Of a stretch of DNA of 39,835 bases, positions 17,248 to 26,374 are shown in pieces (within the stretch, counting starts at the first letter, position 1; the number at the start of each line of letters is the position of its first letter). Under the pieces are notes generated by a model, which did not search any database, was not told where the DNA came from, and saw only the letters and a program-made list of their open reading frames with translations. A program made the translations under genes and the position numbers. Origin of the DNA: Dehalococcoidia bacterium (GTDB taxonomy: Bacteria; Chloroflexota; Dehalococcoidia; Lucifugimonadales; Lucifugimonadaceae); the NCBI GenBank assembly GCA_002728715.1, contig PBVQ01000023.1:1-39835 (forward strand), given 5' to 3'.

Positions 17248-20200
17248 AAACTTTACAAGAAAAATATAAAAAATATTTAGAATCTTTCCCTTCAGAAGTT
17301 GCTTCTTCTTTTCTTAATTCTCATGAAAAATTATCTACAAGGTTGTCACTTGAAACTCTTGAAATATGGGCTTCTGAAGGATTAGATATTTGTAAACTTT
17401 CTCCAAGATCATGGGAAGTTTCTATTGATTATTTTAATTCTTCAACAGATGTTCAAAGACATTTACCATCTGCCCAGTTTATTTCATGGACAAAAATAGG
17501 TAAAAGGCTAACTAAATTATCAATAGATGTAGCTAAATCTTATTTTTTATCATCTCCTAAATCAATGCTAAGAATTAGGCCAAGGCACCTTGATGACTGG
17601 GCTAATTTATCAAGCAAGTTATATAAAGGAACATGGAAATCAGCAAAACTTTCTTCGAAATTTTTTGAAGCAACTCCATTACTTATGGAATATATCAGTT
17701 TCGAAGAATGGGCTAAATATGCAGAATTTCTAAATAATTTATCAAAAAGATCTTATGATTTAGCTATTGACTCATTAGAACTATCAATTTCTTTATTTGA
17801 AAAATTAGACAATGATTCAGGAGAAGTGATAAATCTTTTATTAGATTCATCTGAAAAATCTTGGAAAGATATTAAGATGATTTTTGAAACAATAAACGCT
17901 TATATGATTGAGGTGGAAGCTTTTAATAGAAATCAAATTCTAAATCTATCTCGTAAATTATTAGTGACAGGAAATATTAATCCTATTGATACTATGAAAA
18001 AAACTAGTTCTATTGTATCTAAAATAAATAACGAAGACAAAGATCTTTTTTTTAATATGGCAAAATCATTATCAACAATCGATCCGAAATCTTGTAATGA
18101 TTTTTTTGATGTCGTACCCATTTTATTAGAAAAAATTAATTTTCAACAAATTAGTTCATGGCATTCTCATGGAATTAAGAATTCTGAAAATCAAAATATA
18201 GAACTTATTAATGATTTTTTTACTTTAAAGTCTAAAGAGTCTAGAGAAATAATTGATTCTTTATCCTCAAGTATTGAACTTTCTAAAGTTAAGGACATAA
18301 TAAGAAATTATTCATTAGCACTAACAGGTAGGCAAATTGAAGTAAAAGAGTCTTCTCAATTAGCAGAAAAAAATATAGGATGGTTTGGGGATGAATTAGC
18401 TACAACTGAAGGCTCTACTATTTTTATGCCATCCATAGTAAATCGATATCTGTCAAAAGAGGAAAATTTTGGATTTTTAAAGGTTATTTCTACTCATCAA
18501 ATTGGGCATATTGAGTTTGGTTCTTTTGATTTTGACTTCAAGAAATCATCTAACTTTTTTGAAAATTTAAGAATAAATGAAACAATTAATAAAAAAATGT
18601 TAAGTAATGATTATTTGACCGATCTCAGTAAGTTTTTTGATATTTTCAATGATAAAAAGCTTAGTCTTGATATTTTTACCATATTTGAAAGTACCAGAGT
18701 AGATTCTCATATTTTTTCAGAATATCTAGGGATCATAAATATTTATACAGATATACGTGATTCAGCATTAGCAAATAGACCTCAAATAAAAGATTTGCCT
18801 GTTAGAGAATCGCTAGTTGAATTCCTTATCAGAATTAGTCTGGGTCAAAATTCCAACTTATATGTTCCGACCGAATATTCAAATGAGGCAAAAAAATTAA
18901 GACATTTAATTAAAACTATTGCTTCAAATAAAGCAACTGTAGAAGATTCTGCCGAAGCCACTATAAGAGCATATCATATATTAAATGAAATAAAAAATGA
19001 ACAAATAGATGAAGATGAATTTGAGGAATTTAATGCGGATGAAACTAATGATCAATTAGAAGACGAAAATTATAAAGAAGAGCAAATAATTCAGAGTTTA
19101 TTTTCTGAATTTAATCAATCTAATGATAATCTTGATGAGTCTTCAGATAATCCTGAAAATTTCGAAAGCAATGAACTTGATAATGAATATTCTTCCCCAC
19201 AAGATATTGATTATAGAGGTGAATTTAAACCAGAATTATCGCAACTTTTATCTCAAATGGAATACTCTGAAAATGAATTTGACGACTTAGACACAAATGA
19301 ACCAATTACACAAGAGCAACTTGAAGAGATGCTTAAAAATTCTCCCGAAATAGAGGAATTTGATCAAAATATGGAAGAATCAGATAATTCCAAATTATCA
19401 GACGTTATCGAAAATCTTATGAAAGAATTAAGTAATAGAGATATTGAAAACAATCAAAATGATTCAGGCACTTTGCAACATGTTGATGAAGATGGAGGTC
19501 CATTAAGTGCTACAGAAGATGGCACTTTTACTTATGATGAATGGGATTTTAGAGCTAATGAATATAAAAATAATTGGTGTATGATTAATGAAAAGGTTAT
19601 GCCTGATGGTGATTCAGAATTTTACAAAAAAACTCTAAATGATAATTCACATCTTCTCTTTCAAATTAAGAAACAGTTTGAACTCTTTATACCTGAAATG
19701 TATAGAAAGCAAAAAAGGCTGATCGATGGTGAAGAACATGATTTAGACGCTGTATTAGAGGCGGTAATTGATTTGAAGACAGGAATTACCCCAGATGAAA
19801 AATTATATTGGAGAAGAAATAAACATGAACGTTCTGTAGCTGTTGCGTTTTTGCTAGATTTGTCAGCATCTACAGCGGAAGCAATTGATGATACAAAAAA
19901 ATCATCAGATGAATGGGGTGCTCCTGATGATCCAGTTGAATATATGGCATGGCTAAGATCTAGAAGGACAGATGGTATTAGAAGATCTTATAAAAGAATA
20001 GTTGATGTAGAAAAAGAAGGAATTTCACTTTTAGTTAATTCTTTAGAAACTCTTGGAGATACTTATGGAATTTATGGATTTTCAGGCTATGGTAGAGAAA
20101 ATGTTGAATTCTATACCATTAAGGACTTGGATGAAAAATTTTCTGAAATAATACCAAAAAGAATTGATCGAATTTCTCCTCTTCACGCCACAAGAATGGG

Positions 20201-20519
20201 ACCTGCAATAAGGCATACAATTACTAAACTTTCAGAAGTAGATACAAAATCTAAATTTTTATTTTTAATTTCAGATGGGCGACCACAAGACAGAGGCTAC
20301 TCAAGAGAAGGTGTAGAAAAAGAATATGCTGTTCATGATACTAGGCAGTCACTGATAGAAGCGAAAAATAAAGGTATAACTCCTTTTTGCTTGACTGTAG
20401 ACAAATCTGGCCACGATTATATGAAGACAATGATGGAAGATTTCTCATATGAAGTATTAACGGATATAAATATGTTGCCTAAAAGACTTCCTCAGCTTTA
20501 CAAAAACTTAACCACTTAG
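17244..20519 (+). CDS. NorD/CbbO-like VWA-domain protein
   Basis: The protein is 1,091 residues if it starts at ATA 17244, or 1,058 from TTG 17343. The first part is a long helical region of short Trp-containing repeats. A strongly acidic, low-complexity stretch follows (about residues 585-750), then a C-terminal VWA domain. Its MIDAS motif is DLSASTAE, with later IYGFSGYG and ISDGRPQD, and it ends with the NorD-like HDTRQSLIEAKNKGI and PFCLTVDK. The family partners NorQ/CbbQ ATPases in metal-dependent enzyme activation. The frame is open and protein-like between ATA 17244 and TTG 17343 and a good AAGGAG precedes the ATA, so the longer form is preferred. Its stop is one base from the convergent DUF4340 gene. 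Confidence 0.9.
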   Translation: METLQEKYKKYLESFPSEVASSFLNSHEKLSTRLSLETLEIWASEGLDICKLSPRSWEVSIDYFNSSTDVQRHLPSAQFISWTKIGKRLTKLSIDVAKSYFLSSPKSMLRIRPRHLDDWANLSSKLYKGTWKSAKLSSKFFEATPLLMEYISFEEWAKYAEFLNNLSKRSYDLAIDSLELSISLFEKLDNDSGEVINLLLDSSEKSWKDIKMIFETINAYMIEVEAFNRNQILNLSRKLLVTGNINPIDTMKKTSSIVSKINNEDKDLFFNMAKSLSTIDPKSCNDFFDVVPILLEKINFQQISSWHSHGIKNSENQNIELINDFFTLKSKESREIIDSLSSSIELSKVKDIIRNYSLALTGRQIEVKESSQLAEKNIGWFGDELATTEGSTIFMPSIVNRYLSKEENFGFLKVISTHQIGHIEFGSFDFDFKKSSNFFENLRINETINKKMLSNDYLTDLSKFFDIFNDKKLSLDIFTIFESTRVDSHIFSEYLGIINIYTDIRDSALANRPQIKDLPVRESLVEFLIRISLGQNSNLYVPTEYSNEAKKLRHLIKTIASNKATVEDSAEATIRAYHILNEIKNEQIDEDEFEEFNADETNDQLEDENYKEEQIIQSLFSEFNQSNDNLDESSDNPENFESNELDNEYSSPQDIDYRGEFKPELSQLLSQMEYSENEFDDLDTNEPITQEQLEEMLKNSPEIEEFDQNMEESDNSKLSDVIENLMKELSNRDIENNQNDSGTLQHVDEDGGPLSATEDGTFTYDEWDFRANEYKNNWCMINEKVMPDGDSEFYKKTLNDNSHLLFQIKKQFELFIPEMYRKQKRLIDGEEHDLDAVLEAVIDLKTGITPDEKLYWRRNKHERSVAVAFLLDLSASTAEAIDDTKKSSDEWGAPDDPVEYMAWLRSRRTDGIRRSYKRIVDVEKEGISLLVNSLETLGDTYGIYGFSGYGRENVEFYTIKDLDEKFSEIIPKRIDRISPLHATRMGPAIRHTITKLSEVDTKSKFLFLISDGRPQDRGYSREGVEKEYAVHDTRQSLIEAKNKGITPFCLTVDKSGHDYMKTMMEDFSYEVLTDINMLPKRLPQLYKNLTT

Positions 20520-20520
20520 G

Positions 20521-21537
20521 TTATTTAAATAAAACTTCATCATCAAACAAAGTCAATATACTATCAGCCCATTCTTTATTCACCTTTACGACATCTAATG
20601 TTTCCATTATCATTGCATATCGACTATTTTCTCCTTCAACTTCATTACCTATTGTCATTGTTATCGCAGTAACCTCAGTAAAATCTTTTTCAGTTAATCT
20701 TTCAATTCTGACGTAAATGTATGGGTCTGCGACAGTTGTGCCAAAGACTTTATGCAAATTTTCATCTTGAACTATGTCTAAATAATGGGCCCCAACTATT
20801 TCAGGATTAGCTATTTTATCTATCTTTTCTAATAATATATCTCCATTAGCTAATTCATTTCCTCTACATGGTTCTGATGCAGGAGGTATTTCGCAAACAA
20901 ACCATATCCCACTTTCTCTATTAGCACCATATCCTCTAATAACCTCATTATCTTTAAATAATAATAACTCTGTTGGTTTGCCTCCCTCAACAATCCCAGA
21001 AATATACCAATCTGGATATGGTGGATCTTCAACTAATCGACTTAGAACTGAATCCCATAGAGCATCAACTACCACCAATTGTGGGTAACCTTCTATTTGA
21101 GCATAGTTTTTTTCTTGATCTGGAGTTAGATTTCCAATAAGTAATTTTATGTAAGTTCCATCATTTATATATAACTTAATTTCTGTTTTTGGATCATCAA
21201 GACCATATTTTATAGGATCATCAATTTGTTGACTAATAACCCTTTGAGTTTTAGGCCCACTGAGCAATTGAGTGATCCCTCCCCAGCGGTAAAGATCAGT
21301 TGGAATTTTATTTAGATTTTCAAAAAACCAACGGTTTAATTCATCATCAAAATACCAACTGTTTTCTAAATTATTAGTTTTTATATGAATTTTGTTCATA
21401 TCCTTTGGTGATATTGTATAAAAAAAAGGAGGAGTTGGCTCAGATGACTTTTTTTCAGGCTCAGTCATAAAAAAAGTAAATAACATTATAGATATTGAAG
21501 CTGCAATTATAAAAACAGATAAAAAACGAATATTCAT
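20521..21537 (-). CDS. DUF4340-type membrane-anchored protein
   Basis: The 338-residue protein has an N-terminal signal anchor (about residues 5-25). Its extracytoplasmic part has repeated beta-rich segments such as WYFDDELNRWFF and GLDDPKTEIKLYI, with LLIGNLTPDQEKNYAQIEG. The pattern of a YGLDDP segment followed by a TPDQ-NYAQ segment is that of DUF4340, which is often encoded next to GldG-like proteins. It lies three bases after the GldG-like gene and closes a four-gene operon. Biochemical function is unknown. It may form the external part of the ABC system. Confidence 0.8.
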   Translation of the reverse strand: MNIRFLSVFIIAASISIMLFTFFMTEPEKKSSEPTPPFFYTISPKDMNKIHIKTNNLENSWYFDDELNRWFFENLNKIPTDLYRWGGITQLLSGPKTQRVISQQIDDPIKYGLDDPKTEIKLYINDGTYIKLLIGNLTPDQEKNYAQIEGYPQLVVVDALWDSVLSRLVEDPPYPDWYISGIVEGGKPTELLLFKDNEVIRGYGANRESGIWFVCEIPPASEPCRGNELANGDILLEKIDKIANPEIVGAHYLDIVQDENLHKVFGTTVADPYIYVRIERLTEKDFTEVTAITMTIGNEVEGENSRYAMIMETLDVVKVNKEWADSILTLFDDEVLFK

Positions 21538-21540
21538 GTT

Positions 21541-23292
21541 TTATCTACGTCTCCACCACTTCCATGTTCCGTACAATCCTATCACTGCAGGCATAAGTAA
21601 CCACCCTGACCATCTAATGAAGTCTCTCTCATTTTTTGTTAAGAACATTTGTCTGTTAGTATCAGTTTTTGAACGGATTGAAATCAGCTCAAAATCTTTA
21701 GCTAAATAATTTATAGTATTAACAAATAAGTCCGAATTATTTGCTGATTCTAAGTAGTTATTAGTAAAGAAATCGGTATCACCTATTAATACTATACTTG
21801 AACTTGTATTATCATCTAAATATGAATAAACACGATTTGGTAATTCACCCTTAATGTCAACTATAACTGATAATGGTAATGGTCCAGGGATTTCAGAATT
21901 AACATCAAATTCTATTTTTTCAGAATCAAGTTCAGACCAGCTACTTATTGTCGAAGATGCTAAGATAGCCTGCTGTATGATTGGAATTTCATTTTCATTC
22001 AATGGGATAGTTTGAGGATCAATAGACCATCCAAAATGTGTAGATCCAGGTAAGTATAAGACCTCAAAATCATCAGTTATTGGATGAGGAGGAAGTTGAC
22101 TGTTGCTACTCTTGACCTGAACAAAGGTAGGGTTTGGTGCAACGAAACTTGCAACATCAACTACTTCACCATCTCCTACTGAGACTGCAAATCTAGATAA
22201 ATATTGTTTAAAAGTTTCAGGAATCACATTTGGTTCTACAGATAGCAAAATTCCACCACCGCTTCTTGTATATTGCAAAAGTGCTTCTTTATCAATTGCC
22301 AATAGATCTTGAGTAGGATTCGCAAATACAATTGCAGCGGGCATATCTTCTGGATTTCCAAAATTAAGAACAGTTTGTAATTCTTGCAGAGTCCAATTAT
22401 CGATCGCATAATTTTCTCTAAGTAAGGATAATCCTGCTAAGCCAATATTCTCGGGAGAAGTAATATCAGTTACATCTCTTTCTGAATGTCCCGTTATAAA
22501 AACTACTAATTTTTGCCTAATCTGGTTTATTATAAGTATTGCTGTTACTAAATCTTGTTCTGAAAATACATCTGGACTTACATTTGGATTACCACCTTCA
22601 ATAACTTCTGTCCTTAAACTTTCCGTTCCTTGTACAGCTAATGCAGGAAATTGGGTTACACCTAGACTTATTGCGTCATTCGGATTAAGTTCAGGGTCTA
22701 GCACTTCATAGTCTAGATCATATTCACTTGACCTGCGCTTAAATTCACTTAACATGTCTTCAGTATCACGCCATGCGGCTGCTCCTGCTGAAGTATCTCT
22801 TTCAAAAAAAGCCGTAATTTTAATTGGTTCTTTTATGTTTTCTAAAGTATTTACAACTTGCTCTTCGAGAAGAAATTGTTTGGTGGCTGTAGTGTCAATT
22901 CTTAGCCATCCAGCTGGATTAGGTTTATTAGAAGAGACATATAAAGTAATGTTTAATAATATTGCTATGACCAAAACCAGTATAAAAACTATTGCAGTGT
23001 TTAATCCATATCTTCCACGTCTACCAAATATAGCTTTTCTAACAGTTGCAAGAGAAATTAATCCGTCAACAACAAGAATAAATCCACCTATAACTGTAAT
23101 TATCAATGCAGGTCTTTCAAGACCTCTGAGGAAAATCCAGATCAAGATACCCAATAGAACAGTTGTTATTCCTATCAAAGCCAAAGATTGCCTTAAGGAT
23201 TTATTATCTTTCGTTACTAATTTAAGTAATGATTCTTTGTTTACTGTAGTTTCTGGCTTTGGCCTTACTTTATCGTTTCTTTCTTCAGGCAT
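21541..23292 (-). CDS. GldG-family ABC transporter-associated protein
   Basis: The protein of about 583 residues has an N-terminal cytoplasmic segment and three membrane helices in the first 130 residues. A large extracytoplasmic GldG/IFT52-like domain follows, containing IKITAFFERDT, FITGHSERD and a late SIVLIGDTDFFTNNY. A final membrane helix ends in a Trp/Arg-rich tail. This is the ABC-type uncharacterised transport auxiliary family. The start is ATG 23292, preceded by a GGTGGAG-type site and eight bases after the permease stop. An upstream TTG (23322) has no Shine-Dalgarno and is not preferred. It is the third gene of the operon. Confidence 0.85.
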   Translation of the reverse strand: MPEERNDKVRPKPETTVNKESLLKLVTKDNKSLRQSLALIGITTVLLGILIWIFLRGLERPALIITVIGGFILVVDGLISLATVRKAIFGRRGRYGLNTAIVFILVLVIAILLNITLYVSSNKPNPAGWLRIDTTATKQFLLEEQVVNTLENIKEPIKITAFFERDTSAGAAAWRDTEDMLSEFKRRSSEYDLDYEVLDPELNPNDAISLGVTQFPALAVQGTESLRTEVIEGGNPNVSPDVFSEQDLVTAILIINQIRQKLVVFITGHSERDVTDITSPENIGLAGLSLLRENYAIDNWTLQELQTVLNFGNPEDMPAAIVFANPTQDLLAIDKEALLQYTRSGGGILLSVEPNVIPETFKQYLSRFAVSVGDGEVVDVASFVAPNPTFVQVKSSNSQLPPHPITDDFEVLYLPGSTHFGWSIDPQTIPLNENEIPIIQQAILASSTISSWSELDSEKIEFDVNSEIPGPLPLSVIVDIKGELPNRVYSYLDDNTSSSIVLIGDTDFFTNNYLESANNSDLFVNTINYLAKDFELISIRSKTDTNRQMFLTKNERDFIRWSGWLLMPAVIGLYGTWKWWRRR

Positions 23293-23299
23293 AATATTT

Positions 23300-24061
23300 T
23301 TATCTCCACCTTCTTGATTCAAGTACTAGGGTTGTCAAAACTAAAAATATTGCTGTTACAGAAACATAATAAACTATATCAGTCATTGAGATAATTCCTC
23401 TAGCGAAATCTGCAAAATGGCCACCTTCAGCCACCCCTAAGCTATCTAAGTCAAAGACAGAGAATGATGCTCCAAGCTGAAAACTGTCTAGAACTTTTGC
23501 TGCAGTTCCGGTAATTCTGTCGCTAATAAAATCAATAATAGTTAATGCTGTAAGAATTCCTGACCCCACAACCAGTCCAACAATCTGGTTACTACTAAGA
23601 GCTGATGAAAATAGCCCTACTGCTAAGGTAGCTGATGCATACAATAGAAGCCCCAGCAAACCTGACAAAATTGGACCTAGATCTGGATCACCATAAACAA
23701 AAAGTATTAAAATAAAGAAAAATGATAATAAAATCATTATAAATATCATAAAAAATGCAGCAATAAATTTTCCCAAAATAACTTCAAATTCTCTTAATGG
23801 TGATGTAAGTAGCAATTCAAGTGTTCCAAGTTTTTGTTCTTCAGCGATTAATCTCATTGTTAAGGCTGGAGACATAAAAATCATAAAAAATACTGCTCCT
23901 GCTAGATAACCTCTAATTGAAGCTTCTGCAAAAGCATCAGAAACTGAAGCAACAAAGAAAAAGCCAGTGATTGCAAGAAAAGCAGCTGCAACAACATATG
24001 CCATAGGAGATGCAAAATATGTTCGAATCTCTTTAAGGGCTATTATTGATATGAATTTCAT
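23300..24061 (-). CDS. ABC-2 type permease (GldF-like)
   Basis: The 253-residue integral membrane protein has six hydrophobic helices (about 18-38, 55-75, 97-125, 133-155, 162-182 and 225-245). The cytoplasmic segment MRLIAEEQKLGTLELLLTSP is the characteristic coupling region of ABC-2/GldF permeases. ATG 24061 overlaps the ATPase stop as TAATG, so it pairs with that ATPase. With the GldG-like gene it matches the GldA-GldF-GldG arrangement. In Bacteroidota these proteins are tied to gliding, but elsewhere the transported substrate is unknown. Confidence 0.88.
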   Translation of the reverse strand: MKFISIIALKEIRTYFASPMAYVVAAAFLAITGFFFVASVSDAFAEASIRGYLAGAVFFMIFMSPALTMRLIAEEQKLGTLELLLTSPLREFEVILGKFIAAFFMIFIMILLSFFFILILFVYGDPDLGPILSGLLGLLLYASATLAVGLFSSALSSNQIVGLVVGSGILTALTIIDFISDRITGTAAKVLDSFQLGASFSVFDLDSLGVAEGGHFADFARGIISMTDIVYYVSVTAIFLVLTTLVLESRRWR

Positions 24062-25032
24062 TACTCTCCTAATTCCTCTTCTGTAGTCAATTCTAAGAAT
24101 ATTTCTTCTAAAGTCATTGGAAGAGGCGTTAGATTTGTAAGCCCCCAGCCATTTTCTATTATTGTTTTTGATATTAATTCCGATGCTTTAGAATTTGGTT
24201 TAGCATCAACAATATATGGTATGGAATTTTCTCTCTGAGATCTTTGTATTTTTGAAGCTCTTTGATCTGATCTTGCGTCGATCACAATTGAGATATCTCT
24301 CATTTTTGAGATAAAATCACTGTTTTTTTCGTTTGTAATACTTAATTCTATTCTTTCAAATGTTTGAAGTTTGTCAGATAAAGATTCAGGTTTATCATCG
24401 GCAACAATTCTGCCATCATTAATTACTAAAACTCGCTTACATATAGCGCTGACTTCAGGTAAAATATGAGAGCTCAATAACATTGTATGTTCCTGACCTA
24501 AATCACTTATAAGTTCTCTTGTTTCGACAACTTGTATAGGATCTATACCTATAGTAGGCTCATCCATAATCAAAACCTCAGGGTCATGTAAAATTGCTTG
24601 AGCTATACCAGTTCTTTGTCGATATCCCTTAGAGAGTCTACCTACCAAAGTATTTCTATAATCTCCAAGTCTTACCATTTCAATAATTTTTGGGAGTCTT
24701 TCGTTAACCCATTTAGAGCTCATGCCTCTTATTTCTCCCATATATCTTAAGTAGTCTGTTACGGTCATATCTAAATAAAGTGGAACAGTCTCTGGAAGAT
24801 ATCCTATGTGTTTTCTTACTTCTAAGGAGTGTGATACTACATTGTATCCACCAACTGTAACTTCACCATCTGAAGGTGGCGTAAAGCCAGTTACTACACG
24901 CATAGTAGTTGTTTTTCCAGCACCGTTTGGTCCGAGAAAACCTATGATTTCACCTTTTAATACTTCAAAGGAAATATCTATTACAGCTGGATAAGGGCCA
25001 TAATTTTTAGACATGTGTTCAATTTTTATCAA
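24061..25032 (-). CDS. ABC transporter ATP-binding protein (GldA-like)
   Basis: The 323-residue ATPase has Walker A GPNGAGKTT, the signature LSKGYRQR, Walker B VLIMDEPTIGIDP and the switch His in LSSHILPE. After the nucleotide-binding domain comes a C-terminal extension of about 100 residues (DUF4162-like) ending in LEEIFLELTTEEE. The start is TTG 25032, with AAGGA nine bases upstream. The internal ATG at residue 7 would remove the conserved first strand. It is the first gene of a four-gene operon and is divergent from iscS. The substrate is unknown. Confidence 0.92.
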   Translation of the reverse strand: MIKIEHMSKNYGPYPAVIDISFEVLKGEIIGFLGPNGAGKTTTMRVVTGFTPPSDGEVTVGGYNVVSHSLEVRKHIGYLPETVPLYLDMTVTDYLRYMGEIRGMSSKWVNERLPKIIEMVRLGDYRNTLVGRLSKGYRQRTGIAQAILHDPEVLIMDEPTIGIDPIQVVETRELISDLGQEHTMLLSSHILPEVSAICKRVLVINDGRIVADDKPESLSDKLQTFERIELSITNEKNSDFISKMRDISIVIDARSDQRASKIQRSQRENSIPYIVDAKPNSKASELISKTIIENGWGLTNLTPLPMTLEEIFLELTTEEELGE

Positions 25033-25091
25033 AAATTCTAATCCTTGTATGATTAATACATTTATATTTTATTATAATTAGTACATAAGTA

Positions 25092-25103
25092 TTGTTATAA
25101 CAA
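25092..25103. promoter_or_regulatory. 12-bp perfect palindrome in the gldA-like/iscS spacer
   Basis: TTGTTATAACAA is a perfect dyad in the 144-base divergent spacer between the ABC ATPase and iscS genes. It could be an operator for a dimeric regulator of either operon. In DNA this AT-rich a chance palindrome is also possible. Confidence 0.25.
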
Positions 25104-25176
25104 ATTTCTATTCTATCAATCTCTGGATAGATTTTTATGCAATTTTACTTACAATATACAAAATATTTTTATAATT

Positions 25177-26352
25177 ATGAGTGATTTTATAAAAGAAAAT
25201 AACTATTTAGATCATGCTGCTACTACTTATGTAAGACCTGAAGTGCTAGAAAAAATGTTACCCTTTTTCTCAGAAAAATTTGGTAATCCTTCCAGTTTAT
25301 ATGACATTGCTCAGGAATCAAAAAATGCTATTGAAGAGGCCAGAGAAACTTCTGCTATGATATTAGGTTGTCATCCATCAGAGATTTATTTTACTAGCGG
25401 AGGCTCCGAATCAAATAATATGGCTATTAAAGGAATTTTTTCAAATAATACTGATTTTAATGTTATTTCTTCATTAATAGAACACCACGCAGTTATTCAC
25501 CCAATAGAGCAACTTTCTAATATTGGTATAACTACATCTTTTGTAGAAGTTGATCAATTAGGATTAATTAAATTAGATAATTTTAAAAAAACTATAAATA
25601 AATCAACAAAACTAGTTACTTTTATGTATGTTAATAATGAGATTGGCGTAATTCAAGATTTGAAAGAAATATCAAAAATAATAAAAAAATATGAGAGTGA
25701 CAATAATTGTAAAATTATTTTTCATTCTGATGCTGTACAGGCTCCAGGTAAACTTTCACTAAATGTAGATGATTTAGGAGTGGATCTTTTAAGCATTTCT
25801 GGGCATAAAATTTATGCACCTAAGGGTGTAGGATTGCTCTATAAGAGGAACGGTATTGATGTTGAGCCACTAATTAGTGGAGGAGGGCAGGAAAATCAGA
25901 TGAGATCTGGAACTGAAAATGTGCCATATATTGTTGCATTTGCTGAGGCACTTAGACTTTCTGAGTTAGAAAGACTTGAAAACGAACAAAAAATGAAAAA
26001 ATTATCTGATTTATTAATTTCAGGAATTAACAGTCGTATTAAAAATTATAAATTAAATAGTTCAAGAGAAAATTGTGTTCCAAGTATTATCAATCTCAGT
26101 TTTCCAGGTTTTGATGGAGAATCAATTATCTTAGGCCTTAACTTTAAAGGAATCTATGTCTCAAGTGGTAGTGCGTGTAGTTCCGCTTCCATTGAGCCTT
26201 CCCATGTTTTATCCGCTTTAGGTCTTACAGAGGAAGAATCATTAGCGAGTATAAGGATTTCCCTTGGTAGGGAGACTACAGAAGATCATATACATGAATT
26301 TGTAAACTCATTAGAAGATGTTTTGGCACAACTTTCTTCTTATAAAAGATAA
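25177..26352 (+). CDS. iscS: cysteine desulfurase (IscS/NifS family)
   Basis: This PLP enzyme takes sulfur from cysteine for Fe-S clusters and tRNA thiolation. The 391-residue sequence begins with YLDHAATTYVRPEV and has the PLP lysine in SGHKIYAPKG (Lys211). The catalytic Cys334 lies in SSGSACSSAS on the long loop typical of IscS/NifS (group I). No iscU, iscR or suf genes adjoin. MnmA, which needs such a sulfur donor, is encoded 9 kb away, so tRNA thiolation is one likely role. An in-frame start at ATG 25177 is clear. A TATAAT overlaps the start too closely to be its own promoter. Confidence 0.94.
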   Translation: MSDFIKENNYLDHAATTYVRPEVLEKMLPFFSEKFGNPSSLYDIAQESKNAIEEARETSAMILGCHPSEIYFTSGGSESNNMAIKGIFSNNTDFNVISSLIEHHAVIHPIEQLSNIGITTSFVEVDQLGLIKLDNFKKTINKSTKLVTFMYVNNEIGVIQDLKEISKIIKKYESDNNCKIIFHSDAVQAPGKLSLNVDDLGVDLLSISGHKIYAPKGVGLLYKRNGIDVEPLISGGGQENQMRSGTENVPYIVAFAEALRLSELERLENEQKMKKLSDLLISGINSRIKNYKLNSSRENCVPSIINLSFPGFDGESIILGLNFKGIYVSSGSACSSASIEPSHVLSALGLTEEESLASIRISLGRETTEDHIHEFVNSLEDVLAQLSSYKR

Positions 26353-26374
26353 AAAAATTATGTATTATAAATAG

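Noticed and set aside
23290-23322. TTG 23322 as start of the GldG-like gene
   Set aside because: No Shine-Dalgarno precedes it, it would overlap the permease, and ATG 23292 has a GGTGGAG site.
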